The position numbers were made by a program, and so were the translations under genes. A DNA stretch of 64,000 nt. Source: Acanthamoeba sp. SK_2022b. Its lineage: Eukaryota; Discosea; Longamoebia; Acanthamoebidae. The stretch spans positions 1 to 64,000 of the forward strand of contig JANDJZ010000036.1 in the NCBI GenBank assembly GCA_027943245.1. Direction: 5' to 3'. Below the pieces are notes generated by a model, which did not search any database, was not told the DNA's origin, and was given only the letters and a program-made list of their open reading frames with translations. How positions within the stretch are numbered: position 1 is the stretch's first letter; each line of letters begins with the position of its first letter. Shown piece by piece: positions 12,201 through 25,170 of this stretch.

Positions 12201-14836
12201 TGTCATCGACAAGGATAGCGGAATGGCTCCTCAGCTTCGTGGGATCGCTATCGTGGCAGTGACCATTCGACTCCTCCGCTGCTGCCGCCGTCTCCCCATT
12301 CTCCTCCTCCTCCTCCTCATCGAACAGGCGCTCCCTCCTCGTCGCTCGCTTTGTTGTCGACTCTTCGACATCCGTGGTGGCCTCCTCGTCCTCCTCTTGC
12401 TCATCGAAAAGGCTTCGTCGGCGCTGCACCATCTCACTATCCTCCCCCTCATCGTCGAATAGATTGACTGAGTGGTTCATCACACTTTGTCGCTCCCGCT
12501 CCGTCGGTAAGGCCTCATCTTCTGTGTGGCGCGTGTCGTGCGTGTCGTGTCGTATCATTCTATGGGCGTCTGCGCCGGAAGCCGAGAGCAAATTGACGTA
12601 CCTTTACGGATAGCCTCGTCGCCTGGTCGTCCATTCCCGTTCTCTTCTCGGTTCTGTGGTGGGATAGGGATGTGAGCCCAACACGCACAACCTTGGCAGC
12701 ATGAGGTGGAGCGTGCCGGCTCGATAATAGCGAACTCGGCCTCCTCTGACTTGTCTCTCATCTTGATTTCCTTGTTCCTATGCGTAGTACACAATCACGG
12801 TGAGACCCGTGCAAGAATGTGCAGAGGCACGGTGTGATCGAACCTCACTTCAGTGGCGAGCAACGGCGATCTGATCTTGTGCATCGTCGGCACTCGTATG
12901 TTGGGCTGCGACCACCGAGACTGTGTAGAGTCGAGCACGATAATAGCTTTCGCTGTTAGACAGGAAAAATGAAAGAGAGGGGGGGGGGGAAGAGTGGAAA
13001 TACAAAGGCGGCTGTCGTCCAGAGAATTACCTGTCGAATGTCGAGGATATAGAGTCCTTCGTGCCCGTGCTGATCCCCCGGCACGGCGAGCTTCGGCGTC
13101 GAGTCGCAGTGTCCTCCTGCGGTGAGGAAACCCGTGAGCAGTTCCCCTCCCCCCTCGGATAAGCACAGGTCCATACCGAGAATGACCAGTCGGTCCCCGG
13201 AAACGAGCGTGGCAGTGTGCAGGGCCCGAGGAGGCGGCACTTCTCCGGTGGTCTCCGCCTGTCGCCACTCATTCGTCACTGCCGGAACAGCAGCCTCGCT
13301 CAGTTAGGGGAGAAAGCTCCTAACAATTGGCTCACCGAGCGCACACACGTACCCGTGTCGAAGATATGTATGTCGTTCAGGAAGCCGGTCTTGCCCATGC
13401 CTCCGAAAATGAATAGGTATCTGTTCTCTAGCACCGTGCACGAGTGGCCATGCCTAAGGGCAACGTATACGGGGTTGTTGGTCAGCACACACGACACGAC
13501 CCGTTGCAACGCACACATAACAAAGGTAATAAGGAGGCAGGCCGCACCTGGGAGAGGGAGGGGAGCCTGTCGTGGCGATCACCTTCCAAGCCGCGGTTTC
13601 TGCCCGGTCGACGTCAAACCAAAAACAGTGAGCGGTCCCATAAAAAGGAAGCGAGGAGAGGTGGATAAGAGTATGAACATGTACCAACAGAAAGCGAATA
13701 CAGGTCATTGAGAAAGCTCTCCTTGTCTTTGGAGTAGCCGCCGAAGAGGAACAGGCGTTTCCCTGATCGCGTTCAAGTTTTAACGGTCAGTGGTCTGATC
13801 ACTTGCCGTGCTCCCATGTGGCATAGGAGTGTAGGTACCGATGCACGCGAGCGTGTGGCCAGACCGGCCTTCGGGACGTTTGCCTCGGCCGCCAAACGGG
13901 CTGCTCCAGCTGAAGCCTGAGTGATCCGATGGAATCGCCACACGCGTGCCAAAGGTGAGCACAGCCACCGCCGGCTATGAAGAACAGGGGAAAGAGAGAG
14001 AGCTCACCCAGTTCCATGTGCTGTTCCATGTGCTGCTGGTCGACCTGCTTGTGTTTGTAGTAGTCTTGGGAGTAGCGCAGCGCTTCGATCCAGGCCTCGA
14101 CCTCCTGCTTGCTCTCGGCCCACAGCCAGTAGGTTCGCCCTGCCTGGCCGTCGTCCTCACTGCCCCGACACACCTCGCGTCAGCCATCACTGGTGTGCAT
14201 GCACGCCCCTGGGCCAACTGCATTACCGTGACGGAAGCTGCACGATGAAGTAGCGACTGCTGTCCCAGCCGCCGAGCGCCGCTGCAGCACAACCACTCAC
14301 TCGAGTCAGGCCATGCGTATGGCCAGCGAACGTAGACTGGCAAGCGTACCCAGCGAAGAAAGCGACGAAGAGAGGGAGGGGAGGAGCGAGGAGAATCGTC
14401 CGGCGCCAGTCATTGACGAAGAAGGCGAAGCTGGCGTGGCCGCACCATTCGACGCCAATGACAACGGCGCTGATACCGCGCCGGGGCTCGGGGAGACGAG
14501 CGGCAGCGACGTCGAAGAGGACGCGGGCGGAGAGGAAAGACCAACGTGGGACAGGGATGAGGAGAGGGCAGCGGTCGAGGCTGAGGGGGACGGCGCGGAG
14601 GGGAGGAGGAGAGAGGAGGCGGAGGATAGGGAGATGGGAGACGCGGAGGCCAGGGAGAGCAGGGAGGGCGGCAGGGGAAGCGCGGCGGGATTCTCCTTCT
14701 CGTAGGGAAGCACCGCCGCATCCTGAAGCGGAATGGATCCCAAGGGCTTGACCTGCGACGCCTTGAGCGACTGGGGATCGAACTCATCCCTGTGAAGAAG
14801 CAGCGCATTGAGCTGTCGTGCGCCAACACGCTCTTT

Positions 14837-14872
<36 letters not shown>

Positions 14873-15060
14873 CACATCCGGCACAGCTGGCACCCGGTTT
14901 GTGCACAAGTAGAGAAAGAGAGGAGCACTGGGTGGGATGGTGGGTACGCGTAGTAGTAGAGCTTGTTGTCTTTGAGCACGAACCAACGCTTCTTCCAGCC
15001 CCAACCCTGCTCGCCTTGCTTTTTTAGCCACCCCTGCAAGTGGCCAGGCTGCACCGTCAC
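9248..15060 (-). CDS. PH-kelch-VPS9 multidomain protein, predicted Rab5-type exchange factor
   Basis: A chain of more than 20 exons joins in frame over 5.8 kb. The N-terminus is a PH domain (LQGWLKKQGEQGWGWKKRWF, VLKDNKLYYYA; later GGWDSSRYFIVQL and YWLWAESKQEVEAWIEALRY) interrupted by a Ser/Pro/Leu-rich insert of about 130 residues. About seven kelch blades follow, for example RLFLFGGYSKDKESFLNDLY, RYLFIFGGMGKTGFLNDIHI, QILVFGGYDGTKSSNDVWVL, RMLLIGGWDHRVPSQDLYFL and RLYLFGGWNGRSDYDTLHV. An acidic insert with three LFD(D/E)E motifs separates two blades. The C-terminus is a VPS9 domain: YDTPYDKLDCLTFL, then ADDLVALFAWLIVHTGVLHL, SELDFISAFMEEG and GAYSLTTLQVALGMIERL. VPS9 domains activate Rab5-family GTPases on endosomes, and PH domains often supply lipid targeting. 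The start is unclear: the ATG at 15071 is separated from the PH frame by a G-run whose length breaks the frame. Confidence 0.78.
11255..11278. repeat. (AT)n microsatellite in an intron
   Basis: A run of about 11 TA/AT dinucleotides lies in an intron between the last kelch blade exon and the Cys-containing linker exon of the PH-kelch-VPS9 gene. Confidence 0.9.
11707..11785. repeat. AAC/AAT-type simple repeat in an intron
   Basis: Interrupted repeats of AATAAC, then ACACAATA, then CAACAA units fill an intron of the PH-kelch-VPS9 gene between two kelch exons. On the coding strand this is a TTG/TTA pyrimidine-rich run. Confidence 0.85.
14838..14875. repeat. (CGCA)n microsatellite in intron 1 of the PH gene
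   Basis: About nine copies of the tetranucleotide ACGC/CGCA lie in the intron that separates the first PH exon from the exon encoding DEFDPQSLKASQVKPLG. Confidence 0.9.
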
Positions 15061-15455
15061 CCCCCCCCCCCATAAAATGGGTTGATTTATCTAGATTAAT
15101 CTTATTATCCATTTTTCACCTCATGCAGATCTTACGCCAGCCAGCGCGTACTGCTTTCATACGCCTCATGCCTTGTCTGCTGTCCTGGTGTACACCGCGG
15201 GCGGTGGCTCTAAAATAAAAAATAAAAACTCGAATATTACTTTTTAATAAATAAATAGACTGTTTCCTCCTTTTGTTCCCCGACACTTGCCTTGGGTCGC
15301 GAAATCGAGCACGACGTTTTATACGGGTGTACCGCACAAGGACACCCTCTCCCACCTCACACGGTCGCCCCTCTAGCTGTTCACCAACAGTTCTTCTTCG
15401 AAGCGTTCCTTGATTCGCTCCCTGCTGGCGCGAGCGCAAGGTCAATCACCGAGAT
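15061..15455. other. Short intergenic stretch with G/C homopolymer and AT-rich island
   Basis: The PH-kelch-VPS9 start region and the end of the four-TM gene are on the same strand and separated by about 400 nt. It holds a 12-C run at 15060-15071 (G on the coding strand) that starts with ATG at its upstream edge, and an AT-rich island at about 15215-15265. No further gene is seen. Confidence 0.5.
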
Positions 15456-16488
15456 CAAGTGAAAGAAAGAGAGGAGGGTGTGCACTTCTTAGAGCCCACG
15501 AAAAAGAGGACGGTAGAAAGGAAGACGCTGGCGGTGGCGGCGACGGTGACCGCCCAGCCCACGTACGGACCCCTGTGGTTGAGTGGAGGAGGGATGAGAA
15601 TGATTTACGCCACAGCAGCGAAGACACGTTTCCGTTCTGACCCATAGAGCCATACCAGGAGATGGTGCCGCTGGAGCCGATGAAGGAGCTGCAGAGACCG
15701 GGCACCTCCGTGCACGCAGTGGTGTCCCCTCGGGAATAGGCATTGTTCCTGCGACACGTGAACACCACATGCGCCGTGTGAGAAAACTGCGATAGCGTAG
15801 TAGTGCAGACCTTGGCTGGTTGCGTTACCAGAAGCTGTAAGTGGCAATGGCAGCGCAGTAGCAGAGCGTCGACATCGCGCCGGCAACCCAGGAAGCTCTC
15901 AGGAGCGATGACGACAGCCTGTTGGCCGATGGTCGATGAGTGATTAAAGAGGTTAGAGCAAGGCCAACACCGCCAATGCGGAGGGCACTCTGGCCGGGCC
16001 GAGCGTACCTGAGCGAGAGGAACACCTTGCCCGCCTGGTAGAAGAACTCGGCCACGTAGAGGGCGAACGCCAGCACGAAGCCGATGATCGTCAAGCCGAG
16101 GGTTGCCTGCAGAGTCGACGACGTCAACGCAGGCACGAAGGAATCTGACATGCAAGCACAATGAGAATGGATAGAAGGGAAAATATACCTGGGTGAGGTG
16201 GTTTAGATGGTCCAGACCCAGCGCATAGTACTCTGTGCTCTTCCTCACGCCGGCAGCATCCGTCTCAACTGCACCAACACGTAATAATGAACATTACCGC
16301 AACAGAGCAGAGGCCGGGAGCCACAGTATACCCTCTTCCCATCGGTAATAGGTGGTGGTAAATCGTGAGGAATCCTCCACTCGATACCACGCGGTGCCGA
16401 GGGCAATGGCGCCCAAAATCGAGGCTAGGAGGGCCAGGAGCATGGCCGACCAATTAAAAGAGGCGTACAAACGCTCTCGTCGCATCAT
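15456..16488 (-). CDS. Four-transmembrane protein, claudin/PMP22-like topology
   Basis: Six exons join in frame to about 245 residues. TM1 is WSAMLLALLASILGAIALGT after a basic start (MMRRERLYASF). TM2 is LGLTIIGFVLAFALYVAEFF, TM3 is SWVAGAMSTLCYCAAIAT and TM4 is VGWAVTVAATASVFLSTVLF, followed by a short tail ending at 15456. The loop between TM3 and TM4 has two Cys and flanking Trp (TTACTEVPGLCSSF, TISW|GPYVGW). Key splices: WEE G|GTATAC to TTGAGACG, TTCTG|GTAACG to GAACAATGCC, and ATCTCCTG|GTATGG to GGGTCCGTACG. The topology resembles claudin-like tetraspans but no signature decides it, so the family is unassigned. It is divergently paired with the gene at 16691, 202 nt away. Confidence 0.7.
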
Positions 16489-16690
16489 CGCGCTTTGATT
16501 TGTTTAAATATGTACAACGCCGCAGATCTTCGTCTTCGCGTTCCAGCTCGTGGCCAGCTTTTGTGCGGTTTTTGGAAGCTCGTTTTCTTGCTGATTTTCC
16601 CCTACTTATTTTTTAATTAATGTTCCGTATTGCTCCGCACCAGCGCCCCACTGCAACGAGGGGACGAGAGCCCAGCCCGACACGAGCAAG
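16489..16690. promoter_or_regulatory. Divergent (bidirectional) promoter interval
   Basis: Only 202 nt separate the start codons of two diverging genes. The interval contains an AT-rich patch (TTTTTTAATTAATG at about 16607-16622), so both core promoters must lie here. No clear TATA box is assigned. Confidence 0.5.
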
Positions 16691-19957
<3,267 letters not shown>

Positions 19958-20242
19958 TCCTTTTCACGCTCGCTCTCGATATTTGATCGCACATGTGCTG
20001 TTTTGACCATCTTATCGTATGCCTTATTCTCGCAGTGTGCTTTTTCCATTGCACTGGCCGTATCGGTGTCCGTTCGTTTGGAACGCGTGCGACATGTTCC
20101 TCGCGATGTGAAAGTTCTTCGGCTGGTTTTGGGATAGACGCACGCGTGTCCACGGCCGTTGGGACGAAGGGCTGCGTGCGGTGGTTGTTAGAAGACAAAG
20201 GAAGAAGTGTTAAAGGCCTTTTAGCATCGTCTACTTGGCAGG

Positions 20243-21505
20243 ATGGTCCCACTGGGGAGGCGCAAGAGGGCAGCTTCAAGCAGTAATGAGCGACGGCAGC
20301 ACGGAAGGGAGAGGAGGAAGGACGCGTCAGCAAGCCCCGGCCCATCGACACTGCGCGCACAGCACAACGACGCCAAGGGAAGGACGCTCACAGACCTCGA
20401 CGACTCTGCCTCCTCCTCCGCCTCCTACAGCGAAAGCAACCATTCCACTCCCAACATCAGCCCCCTCTCCTCCCCTATTAACTCTCCTCGTATAAGGAGA
20501 GTGGGTGAGAGCGCCTACGTATTCACCTCCGCGCCGACTTCCCCCTCTCCCCAGCGCAAGTCGATTGCAGTCTCCTCACCCCAGCCACGCAAGAAACCCT
20601 CCCCGCTGCCGCTGCACATGCCCCCACTGTCGAGCCAAGATCCCCTCGCTGCGCTGCTGTCTCCCGGGCGGCAGCAGCCCAACAGCAGTAGACTCGAGCG
20701 ACTGTTCTCCAAGTTCAAGAACTCAACCGTGGTGAAGCGGGCCAACAAGAAGTCTCCCCTCGCCCTGCGAACGCGCAGCGGCGACCAACTCACACCTAGC
20801 GGTTTGGAGAGGGGTAGCAGCAACCTCGAGCTGCCGTTGCGCGCGGCCACCACTTCATTCCCTGCCGTGCCCACCAACTTCTCTTCTGCCCCCACACCGT
20901 CGTTCCCTTTTGCAACAATGCATGTGGACACCGCCATCCGCACCGACGAGTGGGACTCGCCTGACGGGCGAGCAGCCCCGGCGCCCCTGCGCAAGAACTA
21001 CAGCAGCACTGCCGCTTCGCTCCTCTCGTTGCCGTCCATAATCGCAGCCTACGGACGGCAGATATCCGACGCCTCCGAGCCCAACCTCTTCCCTACTCAA
21101 CTGCCACCACCGTCCTCCAGCTCCATGGGATCGGGCACTGTGCCCACCACAGCCATCACTAACACTTCACTCGCGTACGAATCCATGTTTGGCGAGCTGG
21201 CGATCAAGGTCGTGTTTCACAAGGAATCGCTGGTTGAGGGTCTCGACATCTCACTCCTGCGCGTTAACGAACGTAAGCTCGACTTCTCGCTGGTAGTGCA
21301 CCAGCTTGAGGCCATGTATCGGTTCAAGTCGCGTGGGGTCAACATCGAACTTTGGTACATGGACCACGACGGCGACCAGCTGCGCATCACCGACACCCCG
21401 GGTCTCACCTATGCCTGCGAGGATTGGCGCGCTCAACTCCATCAAGCACAACGAAACCAAGGCGCATGCCGGAGCCTGCGACTGTTCATCAACGAGACTG
21501 GGTGA
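20243..21505 (+). CDS. PB1-domain protein with long disordered N-terminus
   Basis: A single uninterrupted frame of 420 codons starting at ATG 20243. Residues 1-310 are Ser/Pro-rich with many SP motifs (TPNISPLSSPINSPRIRR; FTSAPTSPSPQRKS) and one basic patch (KSPLALRTRSG). The C-terminal 95 residues form a PB1 domain: the lysine-bearing first strand ELAIKVVFHKESLV, a helix region FSLVVHQLEAMYRF, and the acidic OPCA loop WYMDHDGDQLRITD. Having both the Lys and the acidic loop suggests a type I/II PB1 domain able to chain. PB1 domains mediate hetero- or homo-dimer assembly of signalling scaffolds. It is followed by RPA1 in the same orientation after 114 nt. No kinase or ubiquitin-binding domain is present. 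The lack of introns is unusual here. Confidence 0.8.
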   Translation: MVPLGRRKRAASSSNERRQHGRERRKDASASPGPSTLRAQHNDAKGRTLTDLDDSASSSASYSESNHSTPNISPLSSPINSPRIRRVGESAYVFTSAPTSPSPQRKSIAVSSPQPRKKPSPLPLHMPPLSSQDPLAALLSPGRQQPNSSRLERLFSKFKNSTVVKRANKKSPLALRTRSGDQLTPSGLERGSSNLELPLRAATTSFPAVPTNFSSAPTPSFPFATMHVDTAIRTDEWDSPDGRAAPAPLRKNYSSTAASLLSLPSIIAAYGRQISDASEPNLFPTQLPPPSSSSMGSGTVPTTAITNTSLAYESMFGELAIKVVFHKESLVEGLDISLLRVNERKLDFSLVVHQLEAMYRFKSRGVNIELWYMDHDGDQLRITDTPGLTYACEDWRAQLHQAQRNQGACRSLRLFINETG

Positions 21506-21619
21506 TTAATATTTGTTATGTAAATTTGGTTTTTATGTTCCTGGAAACAATATTTGTTCTTTTGAGCATTGGCGGACACACAGTTTCTATTAAAATAACT
21601 ACAGCATTAGCCTTGAAGG

Positions 21620-24004
21620 ATGTTCGTATTTGGAGCCACTGTTACGAAGGACACAACGCCCACGGAGGGAACCATTGCGCTTATTCATGAGGGAAGCCAA
21701 GAGCACCAGCCTGTTCTCCAAGTCCTCCAGTGTGTAGCACTCACTTCGCCTACCGCCCCTGCCCCCAAGCGCTATCGGTTTCGCCCTCCCACCCAAACGT
21801 AGCTGCAGTTACTTAGCTCTAAAACGCTAATTCTTTTTATATAACAATATTTATTAATATTTGCCAGGCTTCGCCTGTCGGACGGGCGAAACCACACCGT
21901 GGCCTTGCTTGCGTCGCAGGTACGTGATCTCTGGTTGTGGAAGGAGCTCAATTAACGGCCGTTCTCTTCCCATTGCGTCTGCAGCTTGCGCCACAAGCTG
22001 AGGCGGGCAAATTCGGAAAGGGTTCCATCATCCGGCTGTTGGACTATGTGGCTAACCGCGTGAGTGACCGGTGCTCTATCACAATCCTACTCGATAAGTT
22101 CACAGTGGGTGAGAGTTAACAACAATGCATGACCTGTCCAGGGTGGTCATTATCATCCTCGGGGCGGAGGAGGTCTCCCCGCCTAGGGCCATCATAAACG
22201 AGGAGCGTCTGGAGGCCATCTCTCAGCGCGACCAACCCGCTCTGTCTTCTGCCCCAACCAGTCCCAGCTTCAGCCCCTCACCCCCGCCTTCTACGCTGCC
22301 CGGCACATCGCAGGACCTGTTCGGCCTCAAGGCGCCATCGCCTTCCGCCTCGCCCGAGATATCGAGCCGTGGCCTTGATCTATCAAATCTGGCTACCGCC
22401 CTCCCGCGCATTTCCCACACGACTGGGGCCGAGGGCGCAATCACCAAGCCACCCCTTGGTCAGAGATCGACCGACGAGACCGACACTCCCATTGCTGCGC
22501 TCAACCCCTACCAGGTCTTGACCTCAGCCGCTTTGATTTCCGTTTTCTATATCAAATTTGGTTCACGACTGACCTTGCGGCTCGCGTTGTCCTCAGGTCC
22601 GATGGAGCATTCGAGCGAAGGTCACGGCCAAGCCACCCATAAGACAGTTCTGCACCGCTAGGTATTCGATATCTTCTGCCCTCGCTTGCGAGTTAATGAG
22701 TTGATGCGAAGCAGCGGTTTCACCCTCGTTTTCTGACCCATCCGGCCGCACGATCGACAGCGGAGCGGGAAAGCTGATGTCCGTAGACCTGATCGACGTG
22801 CACGGCACCGAAATCCGTGCTGTCATGTTCAACGAGGCCGTCGATAAATTCGACAGCGTCTTTCAGCAGGGCAAAGTGCGTCCTCCTTCTCCTCCTCATG
22901 GAGTTGCCTATGTTAACGGTGCTGACACGGAGCCACGACACGTTTATATAATGCAGGTGTATCGGATCGAGAAGGGCACACTGAAGGTGGCCAATAAGAA
23001 GTTTTCCCACATCGACAACGACTACGAGATCACACTCGGCGCTACCTCAGTGGTGGAGGCCGTTCACGACTCTTTCCCTCCCGTACTGGGGCACTTTGGG
23101 CCCTTGAGCGACGTCAGCAGCAAGGAGGCTGATGACTTCGTCAATGTCATCGGTGGGCAATGACCTCTCCTCCTGCCTTCTTGGCATCGTGCCTGACTTC
23201 GTTGCGGGCGACACAGGCGTGATCGTGAGAGTCGGTGAGCTGGCGTCGATCACCACAAAGAGAGCTTCTGCGAACGTCACGAAGCGATGCGTTGCGCTCT
23301 GCTCTCCCAAGGCGTCGGTGGACCTGACCTTGTGGAGCAATGTGGTACGTGGGCACGTTGTCCCGTTATGCAGTTCAAGCCGTCCATGACACCGAGCAAT
23401 CGTCCAGGCGGAGGCGTTCGAGGGGAAAGCCGGCGACGTGCTGGCTCTCAAGGCCGCCAAGGTCGAAGTTTGGCAAGGTGCGCCAGGAGGCAACATGTAA
23501 CAACAATCAACCAGTTTGAGTTTTGGTTTGGCTTACCTCCTTCCTCCTCCTCCCTCACACCAGGCAAGTCGCTCGGTGCGCAATCCTTCACTGTCCTGTA
23601 CCTCAATCCGGATATTCCTGCGGCGCGCGAGCTCGGTCAGTGGTACGCCGCAAGCCTCAGGGAGTCAGGCCCAAATGGCAATATCCGTGTGTGCGCACGG
23701 AGGCAGCACAAAACCGACGTCAAGACGCTCCAGGAGATCAAGGCGCTCGACGTGTCGGTAAGCCCTCCCGACTCGCCCTTCCTCTTCGCGTGGGAGTGGC
23801 TCCCTCTGAGCTTGCCTCTTTGTGTCCAAGCAGCATGGCTCTGCCTTTGCGCTGGTGGATGCCACGGTGTCTGGGATCAAGTACGGTATCAGCGAGAACA
23901 TGTACTACCGAGCCTGTCCCTCCGGCTGCTCCAAAAAGGTGTGCACACCTATCGCTAGCGAAGGATGCTCGCCTCTGGACACCTCATTGAACACACGTGA
24001 TGGA

Positions 24005-24059
<55 letters not shown>

Positions 24060-24634
24060 ACCGAAGTGGGCGGGGCGTATCACTGCGCAAAATGCGACGC
24101 GGCGTGGGACACCTGCGAATACCGGTGCGATCTACTTCTAGTAATCACGTCATGGCTGCAGCTCACCGTGGGTGTCGCAATTGATCTTCAGGTACATTCT
24201 GTCCGTGCACCTGATGGATCACACGGGTTCGGTGCATGCGGTGGCGTTCGACGACATCGCCCCGACGATTGTAGGCGGCGTCTCGGCCGCCGAGATAGCC
24301 GACATCTGCGAGAATAGGGTAGGCCCGCCCTTGTTTGTTCTTCTACTCCCACACACACCCACCATGATCGTCTTGGTCGCAGTGCGACCAGGCGGCGCTG
24401 GCTGAGGTGATGGGCAAGGCGCTCTTCCGCAAATGGCGGCTCAAGCTGCGAGTGTCGGAGGACCGCTGGGGCGACGTGACCCAACTCAGGTAAGCTACAG
24501 TCACGCACCACTCGACCTACGTGCACTCGTGTTGACCCATGTGCACCTTTTGTAGGTTCAGTATCATGTCGGCCAAGCCGCTGGATTACGCCGACACCAC
24601 CTCCACCATCGCCAGTTTGATCGCCCACCAGTGA
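21620..24634 (+). CDS. RPA1: Replication protein A 70 kDa subunit
   Basis: Large subunit of the nuclear single-stranded-DNA-binding trimer used in replication, repair and recombination. Exons join in frame: an RPA1N domain (EGTIALIHEGSQEHQPVLQV; RYRLRLSDGRNHTVALLASQ; GKGSIIRLLDYVANRV; IIILGAEEVSPP), then a Ser/Pro linker, then DBD-A (LNPYQVRWSIRAKVTAKPPI; GKLMSVDLIDVHGTEIRAVM; NEAVDKFDSVFQQGKVYRIE; GTLKVANKKFSHIDNDYEIT), DBD-B (GVIVRVGELASITTKRASAN; ALCSPKASVDLTLWSNV), and DBD-C with the zinc ribbon ACPSGCSKK then YHCAKCDAAWDTC. The C-terminus continues YILSVHLMDHTGSVHAVAFD to a stop at 24632-24634. Start is the ATG at 21620, giving an N-terminus of normal length. One intron in DBD-C carries (CA)25 directly before its acceptor. 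It converges with the aldehyde dehydrogenase gene, stops 131 nt apart. Confidence 0.9.
24006..24055. repeat. (CA)25 tract abutting a 3' splice site in RPA1
   Basis: Twenty-five uninterrupted CA dinucleotides lead straight into CAG|GTGACCGAAGTGGG, the acceptor of the exon encoding the second half of the DBD-C zinc ribbon. There is no ordinary pyrimidine tract between the repeat and the AG. Confidence 0.9.
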
Positions 24635-24765
24635 AACACTATGGTGACCGATCGGTTGTTCTGTGCCAGATGTTTGTGATTGGGCCGATTCACAATGGCC
24701 CATTCTTTTTGGAACGATGCTGAAGCCATTGGTTAGTGGCACAACAGCCCAAGCCAAATCGCTTA

Positions 24766-25110
24766 TCACAGCTTGCCGAGGTCCTTGGTAAGGAGGATCT
24801 TGGGCTCGGTGAACTCCTCGATCGTGTAGCGGAGACCCTCCCTGCCCACACCGCTGCTCTTAATGCCGCCATACTAGCCCACAGCAATCACGCACCGGTT
24901 ACCGATGAGATGATGAGATTCAGTAGCTCCTGGAAAGGCAAAACCAAAGGAGTGGACCGCGTACGGGCTGAGCGTCGACACGAACTGAGGGGATGTCGTT
25001 GATGACAACCCCGCCGACCTCGAGCTTGTCGTAGGCGTACCAGGCCTTCTTCCACTCGTTGGTGAACACGCCTAGCACCGCCGCCAGTGTGTGTGATGTG
25101 ATGTGTGGTG

Positions 25111-25170
<60 letters not shown>

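Noticed and set aside
24003..24184. Open frame with a long His-Thr run
   Set aside because: It is the (CA)25 microsatellite read in frame; the real gene splices it out.
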